NCBI GenBank assembly: GCA_031267995.1
Contig: JAIRXZ010000099.1
Span: 1-23,683 of the forward strand
DNA length: 23,683 bases
Source: Odoribacteraceae bacterium
GTDB taxonomy: Bacteria > Bacteroidota > Bacteroidia > Bacteroidales > Marinifilaceae
Reading direction: 5' to 3'
Under the pieces are notes generated by a model that saw only the letters and a list, made by a program, of their open reading frames with translations, ran no database searches and was not told the DNA's origin. The first letter of the stretch is position 1. Each line of letters begins with the position of its first letter. A program made the position numbers and the translations under genes. This document shows positions 15,006 through 22,316 of this stretch, in pieces.

Positions 15006-15830
15006 ATGGCCGGTATCCTGATAGTCATCCCGGCGCGGTACCACTCCAGCCGGTTGCCCGGCAAGCCCCTGCGGTTGATTGCCGGGGTGCCGATGGTGGA
15101 GCGGGTGGCGCGCGTGGCGGCCGCCGTTCGCGGGGAGTCGGGGGATAGGGCGTACGTCGTGGCCACGGATCACGAGGAGATTCGGGAGTTCTGCGCGAGC
15201 CGGGGGCTGCCCGTCGTGATGACTCCCGCGACTTGCCGCGACGGGACGGAGCGTTGCCGGTTTGCCGCGGAGGCGGCGCGGGAGAAGCCCCGGCTGGTCG
15301 TCAATTTACAGGGGGATAACCCGCTGTGCCCGCCGTGGGTGCTGTCGGCGCTCATCCGGGCGTGGGAGGAGGAGCCGGACGCGGCCGTGTACACGCCTTG
15401 CGTGCGCCTGGATTGGGAGGCTTACGACGCGCTGGTGGAGGCCAAGCGGACGACGCCCTTTTCGGGTACCACCGTGCTGGTGGACAAGAATTTTCACGCG
15501 CTTGCTTTTTCCAAGGCGATTCTTCCCGTCGTCCGCCGGCAGGAGGAGGCGCGGCGGCTCTCCCCCTTCTCGCCCGTGCTGCGCCACGTCGGGCTGTATG
15601 CCTATACTTTCGAGGCGCTGACGCGGCACGCGACGCTGGAGGTATCTCCCTACGAGCGAGGCGAGGTGGAGGGGCTGGAGCAGATGCGGTTTCTCTACAA
15701 CGCCCTGCCGGTAAAGGTGGTGGAGGTGGATTACCGGGGACGCGAAACTTCCGGCGGCGTGGATTCGGAGGAGGATATCGCCCGCGTGGAGGCGATCCTC
15801 GCCAAGTACGGTGAACTTGACGCGGGGTGA
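15006..15830 (+). CDS. KdsB-like cytidylyltransferase (divergent)
   Basis: A 274-residue nucleotidyltransferase of the CMP-KDO synthetase (KdsB) family, which activates a sugar acid with CTP. Conserved features are IPARYHSSRLPGKPL (8-22), VVATDHEEI (51-59), DGTERCRFAAE (79-89), VVNLQGDNP (98-106), LRHVGLYAYTFEAL and GGVDSEEDIARVEAIL. It departs from ordinary KdsB: VNVQGDEP is VNLQGDNP, and the YFSRAPIPY segment reads AFSKAILPVVRRQEE. The substrate may therefore be KDO, an 8-amino-KDO-like sugar, or another acid sugar. It overlaps the next gene by 20 bp and is followed by a P-loop kinase and a phosphatase-fold gene, which hints at a small activation pathway. Whether a standard kdsB exists elsewhere cannot be seen here, so no symbol is given. 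Codons are mostly G-ending. Confidence 0.8.
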   Translation: MAGILIVIPARYHSSRLPGKPLRLIAGVPMVERVARVAAAVRGESGDRAYVVATDHEEIREFCASRGLPVVMTPATCRDGTERCRFAAEAAREKPRLVVNLQGDNPLCPPWVLSALIRAWEEEPDAAVYTPCVRLDWEAYDALVEAKRTTPFSGTTVLVDKNFHALAFSKAILPVVRRQEEARRLSPFSPVLRHVGLYAYTFEALTRHATLEVSPYERGEVEGLEQMRFLYNALPVKVVEVDYRGRETSGGVDSEEDIARVEAILAKYGELDAG

Positions 15831-16452
15831 GGTGACGGGGTGGCCGCGGGAGCTGGATGGGGGAGGACTGGACGGGTGGCTGCCGACGGGCGTCTGTCGC
15901 GATGCCGTGCTGGAGGAGTACGATGGCTGGTTCGAGCGGAAGACGCGGGGGATGAAGGGGTCGCCTTTTCCCCTTTTCTTGAATGTTTCCGGGATTCCCG
16001 GCGCGGGGAAGTCGACGCTGGCCGGGGAGATCGCGGCGGGCGATCCGTCGTTGCTTTATCTCTCGTTCGACGAGCTGATGGAGGGGCTGTCGGGCTACCG
16101 GGAGGACGCGCGCGGGATGGGGAGCGCGGCGGCGTTCGGGCGTTGGGAACGGCCGGCGCGGTGGCTGGGGTACAGGGCGCTGCGCGAGGCGGTGGAGCGC
16201 CGGTTTTCTATTCTTTTCGAGCATAGCAATGCCACGCCATCGCACGTGGCGCTTTATCGTTGCCTGAAAAACAGGGGGTACCGCGTGGAGATTCGCTTCC
16301 TGGAGGCGAGCGTGCCGGAGGCTATCGAACGGACGAGGCACAGGGAACGGTGGGTGCCGGCGGAGGTCGTGGCGGAGCGCGCTGCGTTGCTTCGCGAGCT
16401 GAACGAGAGTTACAAGCAGATTGTTGATCATTTTGAAACGTTTCAATCATGA
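15811..16452 (+). CDS. P-loop kinase, zeta-toxin-like
   Basis: A 213-residue protein with Walker A GIPGAGKST (61-69) after a hydrophobic strand (FPLFLNVS). An acidic pair follows in YLSFDELMEGLSGY (D87, E88), then a second strand ILFEHSNATPSH (134-145) and RTRHRERWVPAEVV near 174-187. This order resembles zeta-toxin/UDP-GlcNAc-kinase-like and related small-molecule kinases. There is no epsilon-type antitoxin next to it, so I do not read it as a toxin-antitoxin pair; a metabolic kinase acting with its neighbours is more likely. The GTG start at 15811 overlaps the cytidylyltransferase by 20 bp; a GTG at 15832 is an alternative that would avoid this. It overlaps the next gene by 4 bp (ATGA). Substrate unknown. 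Confidence 0.65.
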   Translation: MNLTRGEVTGWPRELDGGGLDGWLPTGVCRDAVLEEYDGWFERKTRGMKGSPFPLFLNVSGIPGAGKSTLAGEIAAGDPSLLYLSFDELMEGLSGYREDARGMGSAAAFGRWERPARWLGYRALREAVERRFSILFEHSNATPSHVALYRCLKNRGYRVEIRFLEASVPEAIERTRHRERWVPAEVVAERAALLRELNESYKQIVDHFETFQS

Positions 16453-17126
16453 GTAAATGGTGTTTTATAGCGCGTCACGGGAACACGTTTCTGCCGGGGG
16501 AGACCCCGCGGCGGGTGGGGGGGGCTACCGATTTGCCGCTGGTGGAGGAGGGGCGGGCGCGGGCTATCGGGAGGTTCCTGGCGGCCAACGGGCTTCGTCC
16601 CGACAAGGTTTACGCGGCGCCCCTGAAACGGACGACGCGGACGGCGGAGCTGATCCTGGAGGAGGCGGGGTGGAGGCTGCCGGTGGTGGCGGAGGCGCGT
16701 TTCACGGAGGTGGATTACGGCCCCGACGAGAACAGGACGGAGGAGGAGGTGAGACGTCGCCTCGGCGAGGTGTTCGCGCGGGAGAACGGGCTTAGCGTTA
16801 CTAATGACGAGGAGGTTATGGCGTACGGGAGGAGGTTGATCGACGCCTGGGACAGGTCGGGCGAGGTGCCGCCGGGGTGGCGGGTGGATGCGGGGGCGAT
16901 CGTCCGCGCGTGGCGGGATTTTGCCGACGGGATTGCCGACGGGGAGCGCGTGTTGGTGTGCACGTCCAACGGGGTGATCCGCTTCGCCCCGCGCTTGCTG
17001 GAGGGGTGCGACGATTTTTGCCGGGAGCATGATATTAAGGTGGCCACGGGTAGCCTCTCGATCTTCGCGCACGAGGGGGAGGGGTGGCGATGCACGGGGT
17101 GGAACTTGAAGCCTTACGCTTGCTGA
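16449..17126 (+). CDS. Histidine-phosphatase-superfamily protein with altered second His site
   Basis: A 225-residue protein of the phosphoglycerate-mutase/histidine-phosphatase fold. The first catalytic motif is intact: CFIARHGNTF with RHG at 9-11. LKRTTRTAELI (59-69) supplies the second pocket Arg, and RFTEVDYG (84-91) a likely acidic residue. The usual late motif HGxxxR (the second catalytic His) reads VCTSNGVIRF (170-179), so the His is replaced by Ser or Asn while the following Arg is kept. It may be a phosphatase with changed chemistry, or a binding protein. It overlaps the kinase by 4 bp and ends the apparent frr-to-phosphatase transcript. The substrate is probably the product or precursor of the neighbouring kinase and cytidylyltransferase; this is inference. 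Confidence 0.8.
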   Translation: MSKWCFIARHGNTFLPGETPRRVGGATDLPLVEEGRARAIGRFLAANGLRPDKVYAAPLKRTTRTAELILEEAGWRLPVVAEARFTEVDYGPDENRTEEEVRRRLGEVFARENGLSVTNDEEVMAYGRRLIDAWDRSGEVPPGWRVDAGAIVRAWRDFADGIADGERVLVCTSNGVIRFAPRLLEGCDDFCREHDIKVATGSLSIFAHEGEGWRCTGWNLKPYAC

Positions 17127-17219
17127 GGGGTGGTGGATGGGAGGGGCGGGATGTGTTCCGATGTGTGAATTATTGTGCGCTTTTTTGGGCGACAGCCGGG
17201 GCGTGTATGGAAATTCTAT

Positions 17220-17227
17220 TATCTTTG
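17220..17227 (+). promoter_or_regulatory. -7 box upstream of the nuo operon
   Basis: TATCTTTG matches TAnnTTTG exactly, 67 bp before nuoA, in the AT-rich part of the 168-bp gap after the phosphatase gene. I see no good -33 TTG at 19-21 bp. No terminator hairpin is evident in the gap. Confidence 0.45.
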
Positions 17228-17294
17228 TGCTTTCTTTTTAACGCGGGACGCGAGTGTCGCTTTTGTAAGTATTATTTTACTCATTGTTAGTCTT

Positions 17295-17645
17295 ATGAAC
17301 CTGATGTTATTTGTAGTTGTGCTGATCACGGCCGTGGCGCTGGTGGTGGCGGCGTTGGGGATAGCCCGACTGATTTCGCCCCGCACGTTTAACCGGCAGA
17401 AGGGGGAGGCGTACGAGTGCGGGATCCCGACGCGCGGTACTTCGTGGATGCAGTTCAAGGTGGGTTATTACCTGTTTGCCATTCTTTTCCTGATGTTCGA
17501 CGTGGAGACGGTGCTGCTGTTCCCGTGGGCGCTGACGGTGCGCGATTTGGGCGCCGCCGGTTTGATCAGTATTTCGTTTTTCATCGTGATCCTGGTGTTG
17601 GGGTTAGCCTACGCCTGGAAGAAAGGAGCGCTGGAATGGAAGTGA
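17295..17645 (+). CDS. nuoA: NADH-quinone oxidoreductase subunit A
   Basis: A 116-residue membrane subunit of complex I with three membrane helices (about 3-24, 58-78 and 88-108). Diagnostic segments are EAYECGIPTRGTSWMQFKVGYYLFAILFLMFDVETVLLFPWA. The Cys-containing YECG loop takes part in the conformational coupling near the quinone site. It opens the nuo operon and overlaps nuoB by 10 bp. ATG 17295 is chosen because the upstream in-frame extension to 17175 crosses the promoter box and has no counterpart in the family. Confidence 0.95.
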   Translation: MNLMLFVVVLITAVALVVAALGIARLISPRTFNRQKGEAYECGIPTRGTSWMQFKVGYYLFAILFLMFDVETVLLFPWALTVRDLGAAGLISISFFIVILVLGLAYAWKKGALEWK

Positions 17646-18211
17646 AGATCAAGTCCATGAAGCAGGAGGATTTCAACGATAACGAGTATCTTGAAAAACT
17701 TCTCCGGGAGTCCGGGACGAATGTCGTGGTCGGGTGCCTGGATGACGTGATTAACTGGGGAAGGGCGAACTCGCTGTGGCCACTGACGTTTGCCACGAGT
17801 TGTTGCGGGATCGAGTTCATGGCCGTCGGCGCCGCGCGGTACGATTTTGCCCGCTTTGGCTTCGAGGTGACTCGCGCCAGTCCCCGTCAGGCTGATTTTA
17901 TCATGGTGGCAGGGACGATCGTCCACAAGATGGCTCCCGTGCTCAAGCGTCTCTACGACCAGATGGCCGAGCCGAAGTACGTGATAGCGATGGGGGCGTG
18001 CGCCATTTCCGGCGGCCCGTTCAAGGATTCGTATCACGTGCTGAAGGGGGTGGACACGATTATTCCCGTGGATGTTTACGTGCCGGGATGCCCCCCGCGT
18101 CCGGAGGCCTTGCTGTACGGGCTGATGCAGTTGCAACGCAAGGTGAAGGTGGAGAATTTCCTGGGGGGTAAGAATAAAAAGGAGAAGAAATCCCAACGTT
18201 CAAATGATTGA
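17636..18211 (+). CDS. nuoB: NADH-quinone oxidoreductase subunit B
   Basis: A 191-residue peripheral subunit carrying the terminal 4Fe-4S cluster N2, which hands electrons to quinone. The four ligands are visible: SCCGIE (C56, C57), MGACAISGG (C122) and PGCPPRPEAL (C152). The N-terminal 26 residues are a variable extension and the C-terminus is a lysine-rich tail (KNKKEKKSQ). It overlaps nuoA by 10 bp at its start and nuoCD by 8 bp at its end. A start at 17657 (MKQEDF) would also be possible; the first ATG is used. Confidence 0.96.
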   Translation: MEVKIKSMKQEDFNDNEYLEKLLRESGTNVVVGCLDDVINWGRANSLWPLTFATSCCGIEFMAVGAARYDFARFGFEVTRASPRQADFIMVAGTIVHKMAPVLKRLYDQMAEPKYVIAMGACAISGGPFKDSYHVLKGVDTIIPVDVYVPGCPPRPEALLYGLMQLQRKVKVENFLGGKNKKEKKSQRSND

Positions 18212-19835
18212 GATAATGATGATGTTAAAGGATAAGATTGTCGCCCGGATGCCGGAGGTACGGGTGGAGGAGGGCGCGTCCCTGCTGACGCTGGTGACGC
18301 CGCCCGAACAGTACCGCGCGCTGGCGCTTTTCCTGCGCGATGACGAGGAGGCGCGGTTCGATTTCATGGTGTGCATGACCGGGATGGATTGGGGGGATTC
18401 GCTGGGCGTCGTGTTGTTGCTGGAGTCTACCGCGCTGGGGCATCGCGTGTACGTGCAGACGGGGACTCCCGAACGGGATGAGCCGCTGCTGCCCACCGTC
18501 TCCGATCTGTGGGAGACGGCTAACCTGAACGAGCGAGAGGTGTATGACTTTTTTGGTATCCGCTTCGCCGGACATCCCGATACGCGCCGATTGTTCCTGC
18601 GGAACGATTGGGTGGGGCACCCGCTGCGGAAGGATTATAACGCCGACGGGCTGGTGAATCCCGTGCGCCTGGAGAGCGACGAGACGCCGGACGATACGCG
18701 CTCTTTCCTGTCGGGTGGCGGCGAGGAGACTCGCTCGCTTTTCGATGACGAGGAGTACGTGGTGAATATCGGGCCGCAACACCCGGCCACGCATGGCGTG
18801 CTGCGCTTCCGGGTGGCGCTGGAGGGGGAGATCGTGAAAAAGGTTGACGTCCATTGCGGTTATATCCACCGGGGTATCGAGAAGATGTGCGAGAGTCTTA
18901 CCTACCCGCAGATGCTTCCGCTGGCCGACCGGCTGGATTACCTGGCGGCTCACCAGCACCGGCACGCGCTGTGCCTGTGCGTGGAGGAGGCGTTGCAGGT
19001 GGAGGTGCCGGAGCGGGCGATGTATATCCGCACGATCATGGACGAGCTGAACCGCTTGTCGTCGCACCTGCTGTTTTGGTCGACGCTCTGCATGGATCTC
19101 GGCGCGCTGACGGCGTTTTTCTACGGCTTCCGGGACAGGGAAAAGGTGCTGGATATCATGGAGGAGACTACCGGCGGACGGTTGATACAACATTATAACG
19201 TGATCGGGGGCGTGACGGCCGACATTCATCCCAACTTCACGCGCCGGATCAAGGAGTTTATCAAATACCTGCCCCCGATGCTGAAGGAGTATAACGAGGT
19301 GTTCACGGGCAACGTGATCGCGCAACAACGGATGATGGGCGTGGGCGTGTTGTCGCAGGAGGATGCGATTTCCTACGGGGTGACCGGGCCGTCGGGACGG
19401 GCTTCCGGGTGGGCGTGCGACGTCCGCAAACGGAGACCTTACGGGGTGTATGATAAGGTGGATTTCAAGGAGATTGTCCACGCGGAGGGGGATTCGTTCC
19501 ATCGTTATCTGGTGCGCGTGGAGGAGATCGTGGAGTCGCTCCATATCCTCGAACAACTTGTTGATAATATCCCGCCGGGAGAGTTTGCCGTGAAAACCAA
19601 GCCGGTGATCAAGTTGCCGGAGGGCAGGTATTTTAAAAGCGTGGAGGGAAGCCGGGGCGAGTTTGGCGTCTATATCGAGAGCCGGGGCGAGAAAACGCCT
19701 TACCGCCTGAAGTTCCGCTCCACCAGCTTCCCGCTGGTGTCCGTGGTGCCGCTCCTGGCTCGCGGGAGCAAGATCGCCGACCTGATCGCGATCGGGGGAA
19801 CGCTGGATTATATCGTGCCGGATGTCGACCGGTAG
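18204..19835 (+). CDS. nuoCD: Fused NADH-quinone oxidoreductase subunits C and D
   Basis: A 543-residue fusion. Residues 1-148 are NuoC (ETANLNEREVYDFFGIRF, then HPLRKDY). A variable linker follows (149-184). From 185 on it is NuoD, the 49-kDa quinone-site subunit: NIGPQHPATHGVLRFRV (188-204), GYIHRGIEKMCE, then YGVTGPSGRASGWACDVRK, and a C-terminal DYIVPDVDR. The NuoCD fusion also occurs in E. coli and is usual in Bacteroidales. It overlaps nuoB by 8 bp; the many Met codons near the start leave the exact initiator open. Together with NuoB and NuoI it makes up the connecting module of the enzyme. Confidence 0.96.
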   Translation: MIEIMMMLKDKIVARMPEVRVEEGASLLTLVTPPEQYRALALFLRDDEEARFDFMVCMTGMDWGDSLGVVLLLESTALGHRVYVQTGTPERDEPLLPTVSDLWETANLNEREVYDFFGIRFAGHPDTRRLFLRNDWVGHPLRKDYNADGLVNPVRLESDETPDDTRSFLSGGGEETRSLFDDEEYVVNIGPQHPATHGVLRFRVALEGEIVKKVDVHCGYIHRGIEKMCESLTYPQMLPLADRLDYLAAHQHRHALCLCVEEALQVEVPERAMYIRTIMDELNRLSSHLLFWSTLCMDLGALTAFFYGFRDREKVLDIMEETTGGRLIQHYNVIGGVTADIHPNFTRRIKEFIKYLPPMLKEYNEVFTGNVIAQQRMMGVGVLSQEDAISYGVTGPSGRASGWACDVRKRRPYGVYDKVDFKEIVHAEGDSFHRYLVRVEEIVESLHILEQLVDNIPPGEFAVKTKPVIKLPEGRYFKSVEGSRGEFGVYIESRGEKTPYRLKFRSTSFPLVSVVPLLARGSKIADLIAIGGTLDYIVPDVDR

Positions 19836-19865
19836 AGCATAGAAACGCATAAAATAGTTCAAAGG

Positions 19866-20942
19866 ATGTTTGATTTTTCAGTTATAACACAGTGGATTGA
19901 CCAACTCCTGCGGGGGGTGATGCCCGACGCGGCGGCTACCGTGGTGGAGTGCGTTATCATCGGTTTATGCCTGCTGCTGGGGTATTCGGTCATCGCCCTG
20001 GCGTTGATTTACGTGGAGCGTAAGGTGTGCGCGTGGTTCCAGTGCAGGCTGGGGCCTAACCGCGTGGGGCCTTTCGGGGTGTTGCAGAGCGTCGCGGATA
20101 TGATCAAGATGCTGATCAAGGAGATTATCGAGATCAAGCACGTGGACAAGTTCCTGTTCGGGCTGGCTCCTTACATCGTGATCGTCGCTTCCGTGGCGGC
20201 TTTCGCGTGCCTGCCGTTCGCCAAGGGGTTGCAGGTGCTTGATTTTAATGTTGGGATATTTTTCCTGATCGCCGTTTCGTCGATCGGGATCGTGGGCATC
20301 CTGCTCGCGGGGTGGGCGAGTAACAACAAGTATTCGCTGATCGGCGCCATGCGCAGCGGCGCACAGATGATCAGTTATGAACTCTCCATCGGCCTCTCCA
20401 TCCTGACGATGGTGGTGCTCTCCGGCACGTTGCAAATCTCCGAACTTGTCGAGGGACAGGCCGACGGGTGGCTGCTGTTCAAGGGGCACGTCCCGGCGCT
20501 GATCGCTTTCGTGATCTACCTCGTGGCGGGGACGGCGGAGACCAACCGCGGGCCGTTTGACCTGCCGGAGGCCGATTCCGAGTTGACGGCCGGCTATCAC
20601 ACGGAGTACTCCGGGATGCACTTCGGCTTCTTTTACCTGGCCGAGTACCTGAACCTGTTTATCGTTGCCGGCGTGGCCACTACCCTCTTTTTGGGTGGGT
20701 GGATGCCGCTGCACGTTCCCGGTTGGGAGGGCTTCAACCAGGTGATGGATTACATTCCCTCGATCTTCTGGTTTTTCGGGAAGGTGGGGGTGATGATCTT
20801 CGTGATCATGTGGTTTAAGTGGACGTTCCCCCGCTTGCGCATCGACCAACTGTTGCGGCTGGAGTGGAAATACCTGCTCCCGATCAACCTGTTGAACCTG
20901 CTGCTGATGGTGATCGTGGTTGTATATGAATTGCACTTTTAA
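19866..20942 (+). CDS. nuoH: NADH-quinone oxidoreductase subunit H
   Basis: A 358-residue integral membrane protein with about eight helices that forms the quinone entry channel. Family motifs are YVERKVCAWFQCRLGPNRVG, GVLQSVADMIKMLIKE and AETNRGPFDLPEADSELTAGYHTEYSGMHF read in consecutive parts (about 222-251), plus LRIDQLLRLEWKYLLPINL near the end. It follows nuoCD after 30 bp, with AAAGG just before the ATG at 19866. It is collinear with nuoI, which begins 9 bp later. Confidence 0.96.
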   Translation: MFDFSVITQWIDQLLRGVMPDAAATVVECVIIGLCLLLGYSVIALALIYVERKVCAWFQCRLGPNRVGPFGVLQSVADMIKMLIKEIIEIKHVDKFLFGLAPYIVIVASVAAFACLPFAKGLQVLDFNVGIFFLIAVSSIGIVGILLAGWASNNKYSLIGAMRSGAQMISYELSIGLSILTMVVLSGTLQISELVEGQADGWLLFKGHVPALIAFVIYLVAGTAETNRGPFDLPEADSELTAGYHTEYSGMHFGFFYLAEYLNLFIVAGVATTLFLGGWMPLHVPGWEGFNQVMDYIPSIFWFFGKVGVMIFVIMWFKWTFPRLRIDQLLRLEWKYLLPINLLNLLLMVIVVVYELHF

Positions 20943-20951
20943 TAAGAGGAC

Positions 20952-21446
20952 ATGAATAAAGTAATTAGATATCTCGTCAATTTCGCGCGGGGCTTGCGTT
21001 CCCTGCTCGTTGGCATGCGCGCCACGCTCCGGGTTTTCTTCCGCAAGAAGACAACGGAGTGTTACCCCGAAAACCGGAAAACGCTGACCATGTTCGACCG
21101 CTTCCGCGGGGAGTTGGTGATGCTGCATGACGATCAGAATCATCACAAGTGCACCGCGTGCGGGATCTGCGAAATGAATTGCCCGAACAGCACCATCCGC
21201 ATCACGAGCGAAATGGTAACCGACGAGGCGGGGAAAAAGAAAAAAGTGCTGACGGAGTACCGGTACGATCACGGGAGTTGCCTCTTCTGCCAACTGTGCG
21301 TGAGGACGTGCGCGCAACAGGCGTTGGGTTTCCTCCCCACGTTCGAGCACGCCGTGTTTACCCGCGGCAAGTTGATCCACAAGTTAAACCGCGAGGGGTC
21401 GAGTTTAGCCCCGAAGCCCGTCGCCGCGGAAAGTCCTACTGCATAA
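20952..21446 (+). CDS. nuoI: NADH-quinone oxidoreductase subunit I
   Basis: A 164-residue ferredoxin-like subunit carrying two 4Fe-4S clusters (N6a, N6b). The cysteines are C67, C70, C73 and C77 in CTACGICEMNCP and C110, C113, C116 and C120 in CLFCQLCVRTC. The second set lacks the usual Pro after its last Cys. An AAGAGGA sequence lies just upstream of the ATG and works as a fair ribosome binding site. In a complex without NuoEFG, this subunit is a plausible entry for electrons from a ferredoxin-like donor; that is inference. Confidence 0.95.
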   Translation: MNKVIRYLVNFARGLRSLLVGMRATLRVFFRKKTTECYPENRKTLTMFDRFRGELVMLHDDQNHHKCTACGICEMNCPNSTIRITSEMVTDEAGKKKKVLTEYRYDHGSCLFCQLCVRTCAQQALGFLPTFEHAVFTRGKLIHKLNREGSSLAPKPVAAESPTA

Positions 21447-21456
21447 ATTACGCCTT

Positions 21457-21969
21457 ATGAATATATCAACACAAGAAACGGTCTTTTTCCTGCTGGCAGC
21501 GGTGATTGTCCTCTTCTCAATCATGACCGTTACCACCAAGCGGATCCTGCGATCGGCGACTTACCTGTTGTTCGTGCTGTTCGCCACGGCCGGGATCTAT
21601 TTCCAACTCGACTACTCGTTCCTGGGCGCCGTGCAGCTCACCATCTATGCCGGGGGGATTATCATCCTCTACGTGTTCTCGATCCTGCTCACGAACCAGC
21701 AGGCGGACGAGAAGTTGGAAAAACTCAAGAACAGCAAGGTCGTGGCCGGCGCGATCACGGCAATCGCCGGGGCGGCGCTCTCCCTCTTTATACTCCTCAC
21801 CCACTCGTTTGGCCCATCCCGGCTCGCAAGCGGTGAGATACCGGTAAAAGCGGTGGGAACAGCCCTGATGGGAACGGGAAAATACCAGTACCTGCTCCCC
21901 TTCGAGGTCATCAGCATCCTGTTGCTGGCCTGCATCATCGGGGGAATCATGATTGCTCGGAAACGGTAA
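21457..21969 (+). CDS. nuoJ: NADH-quinone oxidoreductase subunit J
   Basis: A 170-residue membrane subunit with five predicted helices. The segment FLGAVQLTIYAGGIIILYVFSILLT, read across residues 56-80, is the conserved NuoJ helix 3 with its pi-bulge. The gene starts 10 bp after nuoI and ends 11 bp before nuoK. From here on the operon's codons turn from G-ending to C-ending. Confidence 0.94.
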   Translation: MNISTQETVFFLLAAVIVLFSIMTVTTKRILRSATYLLFVLFATAGIYFQLDYSFLGAVQLTIYAGGIIILYVFSILLTNQQADEKLEKLKNSKVVAGAITAIAGAALSLFILLTHSFGPSRLASGEIPVKAVGTALMGTGKYQYLLPFEVISILLLACIIGGIMIARKR

Positions 21970-21980
21970 ATATCAAAACA

Positions 21981-22295
21981 ATGGAGGAATTACACTTGGA
22001 ATACTACCTGGTAGTGAGCATCATCATGTTCTTCGCCGGGATTTACGGGTTCATCACCCGCCGGAACCTGCTGGCAATATTGATCTCGATCGAACTCATC
22101 TTGAACTCGGTAGACATCAACTTCGCGCTGTTCAACCGCTTTCTTTTCCCCGGTCAGCTGGAAGGCTTCTTCTTCACCCTGTTCGCCATCGGGGTCTCCG
22201 CCTGCGAGACGGCCGTGGCCATCGCGATCATCATCAACATCTACCGCAACATCCGGAACATACAGGTGAAGAACCTTGAACAATTAAAAGATTGA
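21981..22295 (+). CDS. nuoK: NADH-quinone oxidoreductase subunit K
   Basis: A 104-residue, three-helix antiporter-like small subunit, homologous to MrpC. The conserved GFITRRNLLAILISIELILN carries the membrane Glu used in proton transfer, and SACETAVAIAIIINIYR the second acidic helix. The length is the family norm. nuoL begins 21 bp after its stop. Confidence 0.95.
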   Translation: MEELHLEYYLVVSIIMFFAGIYGFITRRNLLAILISIELILNSVDINFALFNRFLFPGQLEGFFFTLFAIGVSACETAVAIAIIINIYRNIRNIQVKNLEQLKD

Positions 22296-22316
22296 TAACG
22301 AAAAATCATCGATAAC

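Noticed and set aside
15811..16452. Zeta toxin of a toxin-antitoxin system
   Set aside because: No small antitoxin gene is adjacent; the gene overlaps metabolic-looking neighbours on both sides and motifs are only broadly similar.
17084..17290. 68-codon frame between the phosphatase gene and nuoA
   Set aside because: It starts inside the phosphatase gene, runs through the nuo promoter box and resembles no protein.
18225..19862. 545-codon frame antisense to nuoCD
   Set aside because: Shadow of nuoCD; the plus frame contains NuoC and NuoD motifs throughout.
19965..21380. 471-codon frame antisense to nuoH-nuoI
   Set aside because: Spans two clear genes and their gap on the other strand, with no recognisable motif.
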